This document shows positions 26,101 through 35,368 of a stretch of 64,000 bases of DNA, piece after piece. The stretch covers positions 324,467-388,466 of the forward strand of contig NZ_KB911459.1 in the NCBI RefSeq assembly GCF_000383475.1. The letters are read 5' to 3'. Below the pieces are notes generated by a model that saw only the letters and a program-made list of their open reading frames with translations, was not told where the DNA came from and did no database searches. The translations under genes and the position numbers were made by a program. How positions within the stretch are numbered: the first letter of the stretch is position 1; each line of letters opens with the position of its first letter. This DNA is from Microbacterium sp. 11MF (GTDB lineage: Bacteria > Actinomycetota > Actinomycetes > Actinomycetales > Microbacteriaceae).

Positions 26101-27090
26101 ATGGACATCGACCTGGGGCTGCTGCGGACCGTCGAACGCGAGCGGGAGATTCCGTTCGAGGAACTGATCCGGATCATCGAGCAGGCCATCCTGACCGCTT
26201 ACGCGAAGCACACGTCTCCCGACGGTGAACTCCCCGACGGCGCCCGCGCCCACCTCGACCGCAAGAGCGGACACGTCGCCGTGTACATCCCGCTGCGCGA
26301 TGAGGACGACGTCATCATCGGCGAAGAGGAGTCGACGCCCGACGACTTCGGCCGCATCGCCGCCTTCGCCGCGAAGCAGGTCATCAGCCAGCGCCTCCGC
26401 GACATCGCCGACGACGCCGTGCTCGGCGAGTTCAAGGGCAAGGAAGGCGACATCGTCGCCGGCGTCGTCCAGCAGGGGCCGAACCCCCGCATGGTGCACG
26501 TCGACCTCGGCACGATCGAGGCGATCCTGCCCCCCGAGGAGCAGGTGCCGGGCGAGAGCTACGCGCACGGCTCGCGCCTGCGCGTCTACGTGACGTCGGT
26601 CTCGAAGGGCATGAAGGGTCCCCAGATCACCGTCTCCCGCACGCATCCGGGGCTCGTGCGCAAGCTCTTCGCCCTCGAGGTACCCGAGATCGCCTCGGGC
26701 GTCGTCGAGATCATCTCGCTCGCCCGCGAAGCCGGCCACCGCACCAAGATCGCGGTCAAGGCCAACGACCCGGCCGTCAACGCGAAGGGCGCCTGCATCG
26801 GCGAACTCGGCCGCCGCGTGCGCGCCGTCACCGAGGAGCTCGGCGGCGAGAAGATCGACATCGTCGACTACGACGAGACCCTGCCGAAGTTCGTCGCGAA
26901 CGCGCTGTCGCCCGCGAAGGTGACCTCGAGCTTCGTGCTCGACCAGGCCACCAAGGCCGTGCGCGCGCTCGTCCCCGACTACCAGCTCTCCCTCGCGATC
27001 GGCAAGGAAGGTCAGAACGCCCGGCTCGCGGCGAAATTGACCGGCGCGAAGATCGACATCCAGCCCGACAGCATTCTCGACGAGTCCTGA
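26101..27090 (+). CDS. nusA: Transcription termination/antitermination factor NusA
   Basis: NusA binds RNA polymerase and nascent RNA and modulates pausing, termination and antitermination. The 329 residues show the N-terminal polymerase-binding domain (about 1-105), an S1 domain (about 110-180, GDIVAGVVQQGPNPRMVHVD) and two KH domains (about 190-320) with AREAGHRTKIAV, GACIGELGRRVRAV and AIGKEGQNARLAAKLTG. As in other actinobacteria it lacks the C-terminal acidic repeats of E. coli NusA. An AGGGAGG site precedes the ATG. No rimP gene lies upstream. ylxR, infB and rbfA follow, giving the usual translation-transcription operon. Confidence 0.97.
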   Translation: MDIDLGLLRTVEREREIPFEELIRIIEQAILTAYAKHTSPDGELPDGARAHLDRKSGHVAVYIPLRDEDDVIIGEEESTPDDFGRIAAFAAKQVISQRLRDIADDAVLGEFKGKEGDIVAGVVQQGPNPRMVHVDLGTIEAILPPEEQVPGESYAHGSRLRVYVTSVSKGMKGPQITVSRTHPGLVRKLFALEVPEIASGVVEIISLAREAGHRTKIAVKANDPAVNAKGACIGELGRRVRAVTEELGGEKIDIVDYDETLPKFVANALSPAKVTSSFVLDQATKAVRALVPDYQLSLAIGKEGQNARLAAKLTGAKIDIQPDSILDES

Positions 27091-27099
27091 CGCGGTAGG

Positions 27100-27366
27100 A
27101 TGGAAGCTGTTCGAACGTGCGTGGGATGCCGCGCGCGTGCCCCCCGGTCCTCGTTGCTCCGCATCGTGGCCAGGGACGGTGCCCTCGTCATCGACGAGAA
27201 GGCCGTCCTCCCGGGTCGGGGCGCGTGGGTGCATGACACGGACAGATGCGTGAGCACCGCACTCAAGCGGCGCGCATTCGGACGCGCACTACGGGCATCC
27301 ACTCCGCTGGACACAGCGGAGCTGGATGCGCGGACCACCAGAGAATCCCTCCAGCGAAACGGCTGA
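27100..27366 (+). CDS. ylxR: YlxR-family (DUF448) nucleic-acid-binding protein
   Basis: This is an 88-residue small basic protein of the YlxR family, always found between nusA and infB. It has the signature RTCVGCRARAPRSSLLRIVARDG and the PGRGAWVH block near residue 40. YlxR is reported to bind RNA and, in Bacillus, to affect gene expression. The ATG is 9 nt after the nusA stop and has no strong ribosome site of its own, so it is likely translated by coupling. A TAGGAT overlapping the ATG is probably incidental. Confidence 0.93.
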   Translation: MEAVRTCVGCRARAPRSSLLRIVARDGALVIDEKAVLPGRGAWVHDTDRCVSTALKRRAFGRALRASTPLDTAELDARTTRESLQRNG

Positions 27367-27458
27367 ACGGCTATGGACACAAAGTGAACGGCTCGAAATG
27401 AGACCCGTCCGCGAATGACGGTCCGCCCTGTCCGGGGCGGGCCCCAGACAGGAGAATT

Positions 27459-30188
27459 GTGGCAAAACCACGCGTGCACGAGATCGCTTCCGAGCTCGGC
27501 GTCGACAGTAAAGTCGCCCTCGCGAAGCTGAAGGAGCTCGGCGAATTCGTCAAGAGCCCTTCGTCCACCATCGAGCCCCCCGTGGCTCGCAAGCTCCGCG
27601 CCGCCCTCGAGGCGGAAGGCGTGAAGGCACCCGCCACCGCGCCCGCGAAGCCCGCCGCCAAGGCACCGGCATCCGGCGCAACGCCCGGACCGCGCCCGTC
27701 GGCACCCAAGCCCGCTCCGGCTCCGGAGCCGGCAGCACCCGCAGCTCCCGCCGAGCCGGCGGCTGAGAAGCCCGCTCCGGCCGCGGCCGAGTCCGGCGCT
27801 CCGACACCGGGCGCCGCTACTCCCGCAGCAACCCCCGGCAAGCCGGGCGCACAGCCGCCCCGTCCGGGTGGTGCGCCGCGCCCCGGCAACAACCCCTTCG
27901 CCAGCTCGCAGGGCATGGGCCAGCGTCCCGCCGGCCCGCGTCCGGGTAACAACCCGTTCGCATCCGCTCAGGGCATGGGTCAGCGACCCAACCCGGGCAA
28001 CATCCCGCGTCCCCAGGCTCCGCGTCCCGGTGCCCCTCGCCCCGGCGCCCCGCGTCCCGGCGGTGCGGGTCGTCCCGGTGGCGGCGGTCGACCCGGCGCA
28101 CCCTTCCAGCAGCGTCCCGGCGGCCCCGGTCGTCCCGGCGGCGCCGGTGGCTTCGGCGCCGCGCGTCCGGGTGCTCCCGCCGGCGGTTTCGCCGGTCGTC
28201 CCGGCGGCGGTGGCGGTCGTGGCCGTGGTCCCGGCGGCGGTACCGCAGGTGCCTTCGGTAAGGGTGGTGGCAAGTCCAAGCAGCGTAAGTCGCGTCGGGC
28301 GAAGCGGCAGGAATTCGAGATGCGGTCGGCGCCGGTCGTCGGCGGCGTCAACGTCTCCAAGGGCAACGGCGAGATCATCCGCCTGCGTCGCGGTGCGTCG
28401 ATCTCGGACTTCGCCGACAAGCTCGAGGCCCTGCGCGGGTACAACGTCCAGCCCGGCACCCTGGTGACGATCCTCTTCAACCTCGGCGAGATGGCCACGG
28501 CCACCGAGTCGCTGGATGAGGCGACGTTCGAGATCCTCGGTGAGGAGCTCGGCTACAAGATCCAGATGGTGTCTCCCGAGGACGAGGACAAAGAGCTTCT
28601 CGAGGGCTTCGGTCTCGACCTCGAGGCCGAGCTGGAGGCGGAGAGCGAGGATGACCTCGAGATCCGTCCTCCCGTGGTCACCGTCATGGGCCACGTCGAC
28701 CACGGTAAGACGCGACTGCTCGACGCGATCCGTCAGACCAACGTCGTCGCCGGTGAGGCGGGTGGCATCACCCAGCACATCGGTGCCTACCAGGTCTGGA
28801 CCGAGCACGAGGGCATCGAGCGTGCGATCACCTTCATCGACACCCCGGGTCACGAGGCGTTCACCGCCATGCGTGCCCGTGGTGCGCAGGTGACCGACCT
28901 CGCGATCCTCGTGGTCGCGGCCGACGACGGCATCATGCCGCAGACGGTCGAGGCGCTGAACCACGCTCAGGCGGCGAACGTCCCGATCGTGGTCGCGGTC
29001 AACAAGGTCGACAAGCCCGACGCGAACCCCGCGAAGGTCCGACAGCAGCTCACCGAGTACGGCCTGGTCGCCGAGGAGTACGGCGGCGACGTCATGTTCG
29101 TCGACGTCTCGGCTCGTCAGGGCACCAACATCCAGGCACTGCTGGATGCCGTCCTCCTCACCGCCGACGCGGGTCTGGACCTCACGGCCAACCCGAACAA
29201 GGCGGCGCGCGGTGTCGCGATCGAAGCGAAGCTCGACAAGGGTCGCGGTTCGGTCGCCACGGTGCTGATCCAGTCCGGAACGCTCCACGTCGGCGACGCG
29301 ATCGTCGCAGGCACGGCCTACGGCCGTGTCCGCGCCATGATCGACGAGAACGGCGATGCGGTGGACGAGGCCTACCCATCGCGTCCCGTGCAGGTGCAGG
29401 GTCTGAACTCCGTGCCCCGCGCCGGTGACGTGTTCATCGTCACCGAAGAGGACCGCATGGCCCGCCAGATCGCTGAGAAGCGTGAAGCGGTCGAGCGCAA
29501 CGCCCAGCTGGCCAAGGCCCGCAAGCGCATCTCGCTCGAGGACTTCACCCGTGCTCTCGAAGAGGGCAAGGTCGAGTCGCTCAACCTCATCATCAAGGGT
29601 GACGTCTCGGGTGCCGTGGAGGCCCTCGAGGAGTCGCTCCTCAAGATCGAGGTCGACGACAGCGTCCAGCTGCGCATCATCCACCGCGGTGTGGGTGCCG
29701 TCACCGAGTCGGACATCAACCTGGCGACGATCGACAACGCGATCGTCATCGGCTTCAACGTCCGCCCCGACACGAAGGCCCGCGAGCGTGCCGCCCGCGA
29801 GGGTGTGGACGTCCGGTTCTACTCGGTCATCTACAACGCGATCGACGACGTCGAGCAGTCCCTCCAGGGCATGCTCAAGCCGGAGTTCGAAGAGGTCCAG
29901 TCGGGTGTCGCCGAGATCCGCGAGGTGTTCCGCTCCTCGAAGTTCGGCAACATCGCCGGTGTCATCGTCCGCTCGGGAACGATCACGCGAAACGCCAAGG
30001 CGCGGGTCATCCGCGACGGCGTCGTGCTCGCCGACGGTCTGGCCATCGAGTCGCTGCGCCGCTTCAAGGACGACGTCACCGAGGTCCGTACGGACTTCGA
30101 GGCCGGTATCGGTCTCGGCAAGTACAACGACATCCAGATCGGTGACGAGATCGAGACGACCGAAATGGTGGAGAAGCCGCGCGGCTGA
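27459..30188 (+). CDS. infB: Translation initiation factor IF-2
   Basis: IF-2 is the GTPase that brings fMet-tRNA to the 30S subunit and promotes subunit joining. The 909-residue protein starts with the IF2 N-terminal helix ([19 protein letters not shown]). A long Ala/Pro then Gly/Arg/Pro-rich linker follows (about 55-275, many RPGG and RPGNNPFAS units). The G domain has GHVDHGKT near residue 411, DTPGHEAF and NKVDKP. Domains II, III and IV complete it. The GTG start follows GGAG. The Gly/Arg-rich linker resembles other actinobacterial IF-2 proteins and is the most repetitive coding stretch of the operon. Confidence 0.97.
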   Translation: MAKPRVHEIASELGVDSKVALAKLKELGEFVKSPSSTIEPPVARKLRAALEAEGVKAPATAPAKPAAKAPASGATPGPRPSAPKPAPAPEPAAPAAPAEPAAEKPAPAAAESGAPTPGAATPAATPGKPGAQPPRPGGAPRPGNNPFASSQGMGQRPAGPRPGNNPFASAQGMGQRPNPGNIPRPQAPRPGAPRPGAPRPGGAGRPGGGGRPGAPFQQRPGGPGRPGGAGGFGAARPGAPAGGFAGRPGGGGGRGRGPGGGTAGAFGKGGGKSKQRKSRRAKRQEFEMRSAPVVGGVNVSKGNGEIIRLRRGASISDFADKLEALRGYNVQPGTLVTILFNLGEMATATESLDEATFEILGEELGYKIQMVSPEDEDKELLEGFGLDLEAELEAESEDDLEIRPPVVTVMGHVDHGKTRLLDAIRQTNVVAGEAGGITQHIGAYQVWTEHEGIERAITFIDTPGHEAFTAMRARGAQVTDLAILVVAADDGIMPQTVEALNHAQAANVPIVVAVNKVDKPDANPAKVRQQLTEYGLVAEEYGGDVMFVDVSARQGTNIQALLDAVLLTADAGLDLTANPNKAARGVAIEAKLDKGRGSVATVLIQSGTLHVGDAIVAGTAYGRVRAMIDENGDAVDEAYPSRPVQVQGLNSVPRAGDVFIVTEEDRMARQIAEKREAVERNAQLAKARKRISLEDFTRALEEGKVESLNLIIKGDVSGAVEALEESLLKIEVDDSVQLRIIHRGVGAVTESDINLATIDNAIVIGFNVRPDTKARERAAREGVDVRFYSVIYNAIDDVEQSLQGMLKPEFEEVQSGVAEIREVFRSSKFGNIAGVIVRSGTITRNAKARVIRDGVVLADGLAIESLRRFKDDVTEVRTDFEAGIGLGKYNDIQIGDEIETTEMVEKPRG

Positions 30189-30203
30189 TCCTCAGGTTGC
30201 TAC

Positions 30204-30273
30204 GGACTCGGATGTCCGTCCTCGGCAAGAGCGGGGCCCCTGCCCCGATTGCCTCGGACGGACATCCGAGTCC
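30204..30273 (+). repeat. Long inverted repeat between infB and rbfA
   Basis: Perfect 18-nt arms (ggactcggatgtccgtcc and its complement, 30204-30221 and 30256-30273) flank a 34-nt centre that contains a smaller cgggg/ccccg stem. In RNA this makes a very stable rod of about 70 nt inside the operon. There is no T tract, so full termination is doubtful; RNA processing or partial attenuation of rbfA are possible. Confidence 0.75.
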
Positions 30274-30325
30274 TCCGCAGTTTCCGGCCCGCCGTATCGC
30301 GGGCCGGGTAGAGAAGGAGAAGGAC

Positions 30326-30760
30326 ATGGCCGGAGAACGGCAGGCACGGCTGGCGGACCGCATCCGCGTGCTCATCGCGGAGCGCCTCGAGAAGGGGCTG
30401 CGCGACCCGCGGCTCGGATTCGTCACGATCACCGACGTCCGTGTGACGGGTGACCTGCAGCACGCGTCCGTCTTCTACACGGTCTACGGCGACGACGACG
30501 CGCGCACCGACTCGGCCGCTGCCCTCAAGGCGGCGACGGGGATGCTGCGCAGCGAGGTCGGGCGTCAGCTCGGCACGCGTCTGACCCCGACCCTCGAGTT
30601 CATCCTCGATGCGCTCCCCGAGAATGCGGGTCACATCGAGGAGCTCCTGCGCGAGGCGCGTGAGCGCGACGCACAGGTGGCGGGGATCGCGGCATCCGGC
30701 TCGTACGCCGGTGACGAGGACCCGTACGTGAAGCCCCGCGAAGAGGGCGACGAGGACTGA
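30326..30760 (+). CDS. rbfA: Ribosome-binding factor A
   Basis: RbfA is a small KH-fold factor needed for late 30S subunit maturation (16S 5' end). The 144 residues include RLADRIRVLIAERLEKGLRDPRLGFVTITDVRVTGDLQHASVFY and RTPTLEF-like LTPTLEFILD, all typical. The ATG at 30326 follows GAAGGAGAAGGA; a longer frame from 30197 is rejected because it would cover the inverted repeat. The acidic tail (EEGDED) ends at a hairpin shared with the convergent mutY gene. Confidence 0.96.
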   Translation: MAGERQARLADRIRVLIAERLEKGLRDPRLGFVTITDVRVTGDLQHASVFYTVYGDDDARTDSAAALKAATGMLRSEVGRQLGTRLTPTLEFILDALPENAGHIEELLREARERDAQVAGIAASGSYAGDEDPYVKPREEGDED

Positions 30761-30772
30761 GACGTCCTCTCT

Positions 30773-30792
30773 TGCCGCGCGCTAGCGCGGCA
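30773..30792. terminator. Convergent terminator between rbfA and mutY
   Basis: A perfect 8-bp stem (tgccgcgc with gcgcggca) has a GCTA loop that contains the mutY stop codon. A second small hairpin (gaggac/gtcctc) covers the rbfA stop just upstream. No long T tract is present on either strand. Confidence 0.55.
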
Positions 30793-31648
30793 GGTGCAGC
30801 ATCCCGTCGACGGCCTCGACCAGGCCGTCGACGATGAGTGAGTCGATGGCCCGGTCCCGCTGCTGCGGGTCGGGCCATTCGGCGATCACGGCGGCGGCGG
30901 GCGCGACGTGGCCGTCGGCATCCCGGAGCACCGTCAGGACCGCTCCGCGAGCCTGACGGTCGCTGCCCTCGTAGCGCGCCTGCTTGCGACGATCGTCGCC
31001 CGTGTCGGGGTATCCGGCGGCGCGCCAGGCGCAGAGGTCGGCGAGGGGGCACGCCTCGCATCGCGGTGTGCGTGCCGTGCAGACGACGGCGCCGAGCTCC
31101 ATCGCGGCCGCGTTGACGACCGCGGCGTCGCCGTCGTCCTCGGGCAGGATCGCGGCCATCGCGGCAAGGTCCGCCTTCGCGGGAGGTCTCGGCTGCGAGC
31201 GTCCCTCGACGGCGCGCGCGAGGACGCGACGGGTGTTCGTGTCGACGACGGGATGCCGGTCCCCGAACGCGAACACTGCCACCGCCCGGGCGGTGTAGTC
31301 GCCGATCCCGGTGAGCGCGAGCAGGGCATCGACGTCCCGGGGGACCATCCCGTCGTGCCGGTCGCGGATCTCCGTCGCCGCGCGGTGCAGCCAGAGGGCG
31401 CGGCGGGGGTAGCCGAGGTTCGCCCAGAGGCGGACGGCGTCGGCCGGGGGAGCGGCGGCGAGGTCGGCCGGTGTCGGCCAGCGCGAGAGCCACTCCTCGA
31501 GGCGGGGGATGACCCGGGCGACGGGCGTCTGCTGGAGCATGAACTCGCTCACGAGCGTGCCCCAGGCACCGAACCCCTCGCGTCGCCACGGCAGGTCCCG
31601 GGCGTTGTCGCGGTACCACGCGATCAGCGGCGGGGCGAGGTCGGGCAC
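30782..31648 (-). CDS. mutY: A/G-specific adenine DNA glycosylase
   Basis: MutY removes adenine mispaired with 8-oxoguanine. The 288 residues contain the catalytic Glu in SEFMLQQTPVARV, the helix-hairpin-helix LLALTGIGDYTARAVAVFAFG with PVVDTNTRRVLAR, and a [4Fe-4S] loop with spacing C-x6-C-x2-C-x5-C (CTARTPRCEACPLADLC). It lacks the longer C-terminal NUDIX-like 8-oxoG recognition domain of E. coli MutY, ending in a short winged-helix-like segment, as is usual in this group. The GTG start is 6 nt after TAGGCT; that hexamer overlaps the truB -10 on the other strand. Confidence 0.93.
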   Translation of the reverse strand: MPDLAPPLIAWYRDNARDLPWRREGFGAWGTLVSEFMLQQTPVARVIPRLEEWLSRWPTPADLAAAPPADAVRLWANLGYPRRALWLHRAATEIRDRHDGMVPRDVDALLALTGIGDYTARAVAVFAFGDRHPVVDTNTRRVLARAVEGRSQPRPPAKADLAAMAAILPEDDGDAAVVNAAAMELGAVVCTARTPRCEACPLADLCAWRAAGYPDTGDDRRKQARYEGSDRQARGAVLTVLRDADGHVAPAAAVIAEWPDPQQRDRAIDSLIVDGLVEAVDGMLHLPR

Positions 31649-31654
31649 CGCTCC

Positions 31655-31664
31655 AGCCTAGGCT
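31655..31664. promoter_or_regulatory. Shared symmetric -10 of mutY and truB
   Basis: The 10-bp palindrome AGCCTAGGCT reads TAGGCT on both strands. It lies 6 nt before the mutY GTG (minus) and 7 nt before the truB ATG (plus). The two divergent -10 hexamers share the same central TA, so only one polymerase can open this DNA at a time. Confidence 0.75.
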
Positions 31665-31671
31665 GGAAGCC

Positions 31672-32565
31672 ATGCACCAGAGTCAGGGGAGCGGCGGGAT
31701 CCTCCTCGTCGACAAGCCCGGCGGCGTCACCAGCCACGACATCGTGGCGCGCGCCCGCCGCGCGCTGAACACGCGCAAGATCGGCCACGCCGGCACCCTC
31801 GACCCCATGGCCACGGGCCTGCTCGTCCTCGGGATCGGTCACTCCACGCGCCTTCTGACCTACGTCGTCGGGCTCGACAAGACCTACGAAGCCACCATCC
31901 GCCTCGGCGTCACGACGGACTCCGATGACGCCGACGGCGTCGAGACCTCGACGACGGATGCCGGTGGCGTCACCGATGAGGCGATCCACCGCGGCATCCG
32001 CTCACTGACGGGACCCATGGCGCAGGTGCCGAGCACGGTGTCGGCGATCAAGGTCGGCGGGCGCCGCGCCTACGACCTGGCGCGCGCGGGGGAGCAGGTC
32101 GAGCTGAAGGCCCGCGACGTCGTGGTCAGCCGGTTCGAGGTGCGGGAGATCCGCCGCGGTGACGGCGTCATCGACGTCGACGTCGTCGTCGACTGCTCGA
32201 GCGGCACCTACATCCGCGCGCTCGCGCGGGACCTCGGCGCGGACCTCGGCGTCGGCGGCCACCTGACCGCGCTCCGCCGCACGCGCGTCGGCCCGTTCGA
32301 CGTCGCCGAAGCCGTCGTGGAGCTGACTCCCGAGGTGCCGCTGGAGGATGCCGCCGAGGTCGCGGCATCCCTTCTCGGCGCCTTCCCGGTCACGGCCGAC
32401 GAGGCGCGCGACCTGCGCCACGGCAAGCGCCTGCTGGGCGCTGCGGACCGCCTGACGGGCGAGAATCCGGCGGCGATCGATCCCGACGGTGTGCTCGTCG
32501 GGATCGTCGGACGGCGCGGGGTCGATGTGAAGAGCCTCATGAACATGCCCGAGGAGCAGCCGTGA
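31672..32565 (+). CDS. truB: tRNA pseudouridine(55) synthase
   Basis: TruB converts U55 of tRNA to pseudouridine. The 297-residue protein has LLVDKPGGVTSHDIVARARR, the catalytic Asp44 in GHAGTLDPMATG, TKTYEA-like DKTYEATIRLG, and the C-terminal RNA-binding part with SSGTYIRALARDLG. The ATG is 7 nt after TAGGCT, in a leaderless arrangement. The last codons overlap the next gene (GTGA), so a small membrane protein is translationally coupled to it. Confidence 0.96.
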   Translation: MHQSQGSGGILLVDKPGGVTSHDIVARARRALNTRKIGHAGTLDPMATGLLVLGIGHSTRLLTYVVGLDKTYEATIRLGVTTDSDDADGVETSTTDAGGVTDEAIHRGIRSLTGPMAQVPSTVSAIKVGGRRAYDLARAGEQVELKARDVVVSRFEVREIRRGDGVIDVDVVVDCSSGTYIRALARDLGADLGVGGHLTALRRTRVGPFDVAEAVVELTPEVPLEDAAEVAASLLGAFPVTADEARDLRHGKRLLGAADRLTGENPAAIDPDGVLVGIVGRRGVDVKSLMNMPEEQP

Positions 32566-32930
32566 TCGCGTGGTTCACCGTCGTCCTCATCGCCGTCGCC
32601 TGCATCGCCGGCCTCCTGTGCACGGTGCTGGGGCTCGCAGGCCGACGCCCGAGCGATCTGTCGGTCGGCACGCAGGCGCTCATCCTCGTCCTCCTGGTCG
32701 TCCAGGTCGTGATCTCGATCATCGCGCCGTTCGTGGGCAACCCGCCGTCGGGCGATCTGCTGGAGTTCTGGGTGTACCTCGTCTCGGCGGTCCTGATCCC
32801 GCCGGCCGCGGTGATCTGGGCCCTCATCGAGCGCAGCCGCTGGAGCACCGTCATCATGGGTGTCGCCGCCTTCGCGATCGCGATCATGGTGTGGCGGATG
32901 AACGTCATCTGGACGATCCAGGTCGCCTGA
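32562..32930 (+). CDS. Small hypothetical membrane protein downstream of truB
   Basis: This 122-residue protein has four predicted helices (about 3-25, 38-60, 70-90 and 98-118) and almost no soluble part. The GTG start overlaps the truB stop (GTGA), a clear sign of translational coupling. I recognise no family. Together with the next membrane gene it separates truB from ribF, which are often close in other actinobacteria. Confidence 0.75.
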   Translation: MIAWFTVVLIAVACIAGLLCTVLGLAGRRPSDLSVGTQALILVLLVVQVVISIIAPFVGNPPSGDLLEFWVYLVSAVLIPPAAVIWALIERSRWSTVIMGVAAFAIAIMVWRMNVIWTIQVA

Positions 32931-32986
32931 GCCCCGCCGCCTCCGACGGCGAGGCAGGCTTGCCGCGGCCGTAGGATTGACATGCC

Positions 32987-33448
32987 ATGCCTGAGACCGC
33001 GCCGACCCCGCCCGCTCCGTCGGCCGCATCCTCATCCCCGCGTCGGATGACCGGTGTCGGCCGTGTCCTCGTCGTCGTCTACGCGATCATGGCCTTGGGC
33101 GCGACGGGACGCTCGTTCGTCCAGATCGTCCGGGAGTTCGATGACGCCCCCGTCGCGTACTCGCTCTCGGCGCTGTCGGCCCTCGTCTACATCCTGGCGA
33201 CCCTCGCCCTCATCTTCAGCGCATCGGAGCGGTGGTACCGCGTCGCCTGGGCGGCCATCGTGTTCGAGCTCGTCGGCGTCCTCGTCGTCGGCACGCTGTC
33301 GCTGACCCACCCCGAGCTCTTCAACCACCCGACGGTCTGGTCCGGCTACGGCGTCGGGTACGTGCTGATCCCGCTCGTGCTGCCGTTCCTGGGCCTCTGG
33401 TGGCTCATCGCGCACCGCCGCGGACGGACGACGGGCGGCGCGGCGTGA
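32987..33448 (+). CDS. Hypothetical four-helix membrane protein upstream of ribF
   Basis: This 153-residue protein has a Pro/Ala-rich N-terminus of about 22 residues followed by four hydrophobic helices, with SLTHPELFNHPTVWSGYGVGY between helices 3 and 4. Similar small proteins occur widely in Microbacteriaceae, but I cannot name the function. The ATG is 9 nt after TAGGAT, so it may have its own promoter. The stop overlaps the GTG of ribF (GTGA). Confidence 0.75.
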   Translation: MPETAPTPPAPSAASSSPRRMTGVGRVLVVVYAIMALGATGRSFVQIVREFDDAPVAYSLSALSALVYILATLALIFSASERWYRVAWAAIVFELVGVLVVGTLSLTHPELFNHPTVWSGYGVGYVLIPLVLPFLGLWWLIAHRRGRTTGGAA

Positions 33449-34410
33449 TCGTCTTCCGCGACCCCGCCGAGATCCCCGCGGGGTTCGGCCCGAGCGTCGT
33501 CGCGATCGGCAAGTTCGACGGCGTGCACTCCGGCCACCGCGCGGTGATCGACCGTGCCCGGGTGACGGCGACGGATGCCGGGGCCCGCGTCGTCGCGGTG
33601 ACCTTCGACCGCAACCCCCTGAGCCTGCTACGCCCGGAGCTCTGCCCCGAGGCCCTCGTGAGCGTCGACCAGAAGATCGCCCTGCTCCGCGACGCGGGGG
33701 TCGACGCGGTGCTCGTCCTCCGCTTCGATGAGGCGCTCGCGGCCCTCGCGCCCGAGACGTTCGCCGAGCGGATCCTCGTCGATGCGCTCGGTGCCGTCTG
33801 CGTCATGGTGGGCGCGGACTTCCGCTTCGGTCGCGGGGGAGCCGGTACGCCGGAGTTCCTCGTCGACTTCGGCCGCGGGCACGGCTTCACCGTGGACATC
33901 GTCGGCGACGTGCAGGGTGGTGGACGTCGCGTCTCGTCGACGTGGGTGCGCGAGCTGCTCGCCGCGGGCCAGGTCGAGGACGCCGCGCGGCTGCTCGGCC
34001 GCCCGCACGCGGTCCGGGCCGAGGTCGTGCACGGGCTGAAGCGCGGCCGCGAGCTCGGCTACCCGACAGCGAACCTCGCGACCGACGCCGAGGGCTTCAT
34101 CCCCGCCGACGGCGTGTACGCCGGCTGGCTCGTCGACGAGGGGACGGATGCCGGCGGTTACGCCCCCGCGACCCGTTACGCCGCGGCCATCTCGATCGGC
34201 ACGAACCCCACGTTCGATGACGTCCCCGTCCGCCAGGTCGAGGCGTACGTCCTCGACGAGACCGGCCTCGACCTCTACGGGCACATCGTCCAGGTGCAGT
34301 TCGTCGCCCGTGTGCGCGGCATGGTGGCCTTCGAGGGCATCGACAAGTTGATCGCTCAGATGGATGCCGACGTCACCGACGTCCGTGACGCGCTGCGGTC
34401 CGGCGGGTGA
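33445..34410 (+). CDS. ribF: Bifunctional riboflavin kinase/FAD synthetase
   Basis: RibF phosphorylates riboflavin to FMN and adenylates it to FAD. The 321 residues contain an N-terminal nucleotidyltransferase domain (AIGKFDGVHSGHRAVID, VVAVTFDRNP, GADFRFGRGG) and a C-terminal kinase domain (KRGRELGYPTANL, GVYAGWL, SIGTNPTF, VEAYVLDE). The GTG start overlaps the stop of the upstream membrane gene by 4 nt, and the longer frame from 33232 is shadow. Expression is thus coupled to the small membrane genes after truB. Confidence 0.96.
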   Translation: MIVFRDPAEIPAGFGPSVVAIGKFDGVHSGHRAVIDRARVTATDAGARVVAVTFDRNPLSLLRPELCPEALVSVDQKIALLRDAGVDAVLVLRFDEALAALAPETFAERILVDALGAVCVMVGADFRFGRGGAGTPEFLVDFGRGHGFTVDIVGDVQGGGRRVSSTWVRELLAAGQVEDAARLLGRPHAVRAEVVHGLKRGRELGYPTANLATDAEGFIPADGVYAGWLVDEGTDAGGYAPATRYAAAISIGTNPTFDDVPVRQVEAYVLDETGLDLYGHIVQVQFVARVRGMVAFEGIDKLIAQMDADVTDVRDALRSGG

Positions 34411-34433
34411 CGAACCGACGCTGACGGACCGAC

Positions 34434-35144
34434 TCAGTACGAGGAGTCGTCGACGGCGCCGGTGGCTGCGGCCCCGGCATCCACTCGACGTGCTTCACCG
34501 AGGATGACGGCGCTGCCGCTGGTGCCCAGGCGCGAGGCGCCGGCGTCGATCATGGCGAGCGCGTCGGCGTAGCTGCGGACACCGCCGGATGCCTTCACCT
34601 CGACGCCCGCGCCGACGGTGCGCCGCATGAGTTCGACGTGGGGGACCGTCGCGCCGCCGCCGGCGAAGCCCGTGGAGGTCTTGACGAAGTGCGCGCCTCC
34701 CGCTTCGGTGAGGCGGCTGCCGCGCTCGATCTGCTCGTCGTCGAGCAGTGCCGTCTCGAGGATGACCTTGGTGACGCGACCGCCGGCCGCCTCGACGACC
34801 GCGCGGATGTCGCTGACGACGACGTCGTCGAACCCGGAGCGGAGGGCGGCGATGTTGACGACCATGTCGACCTCGGCGGCGCCGTCGGCGATGGCCTGAC
34901 GGGTCTCGGCGACCTTCGCGACCGTCGACGTCGTGCCGTGCGGGAAGCCGATGACCGTGCCGACCGCGACACCGGTGCCGGCGAGGCGCTCGACGGCGTG
35001 GGGGATGTCGCTTGGGCGCACGCAGACGCTGAAGACGCCCCACTCGGCCGCGATGTCGAGCTCCGCGTCGACGTCGGCCCGGGTCAGCTCGGGCTTCAGG
35101 ATCGCGTGGTCGATGGTGGCGGCGAGTTCACGTTCGGTGGGCAT
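34434..35144 (-). CDS. deoC: Deoxyribose-phosphate aldolase
   Basis: DeoC splits 2-deoxyribose 5-phosphate into acetaldehyde and glyceraldehyde 3-phosphate in deoxynucleoside catabolism. The 236-residue TIM barrel has DHAILKPELT, the EVDMVVN strand, the Schiff-base Lys in HFVKTSTGFAGGGAT and the second Lys in VEVKASGGVRSYADAL. The ATG at 35144 is 7 nt after TACGCT, in a leaderless arrangement; upstream in-frame extension is shadow. It converges with ribF. Confidence 0.96.
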   Translation of the reverse strand: MPTERELAATIDHAILKPELTRADVDAELDIAAEWGVFSVCVRPSDIPHAVERLAGTGVAVGTVIGFPHGTTSTVAKVAETRQAIADGAAEVDMVVNIAALRSGFDDVVVSDIRAVVEAAGGRVTKVILETALLDDEQIERGSRLTEAGGAHFVKTSTGFAGGGATVPHVELMRRTVGAGVEVKASGGVRSYADALAMIDAGASRLGTSGSAVILGEARRVDAGAAATGAVDDSSY

Positions 35145-35368
35145 GGTTCCCAGCGTACGCGCCCAGCCGCGAGGCGACGTTTGGGGTCGCGAGGACACGC
35201 TAGACTGGGGGAGAAGGATCCTTCCGTCGCCGCAGCTCGCAGAAGCGAGTGCCCGCAGCCGGGGGATCCGGGGACCATATCGCACCGCGACTGCACCGTC
35301 GCGGTCCCGTAAGACCGTCGTCATCGACGGCCACCGCCGGCACCGCCGGTGTCACGCTCAGGAGGAGC

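Noticed and set aside
27012..29684. 890-codon minus-strand frame across nusA-infB
   Set aside because: Antisense shadow of infB; low-complexity Thr/Ala/Gly translation without domain features.
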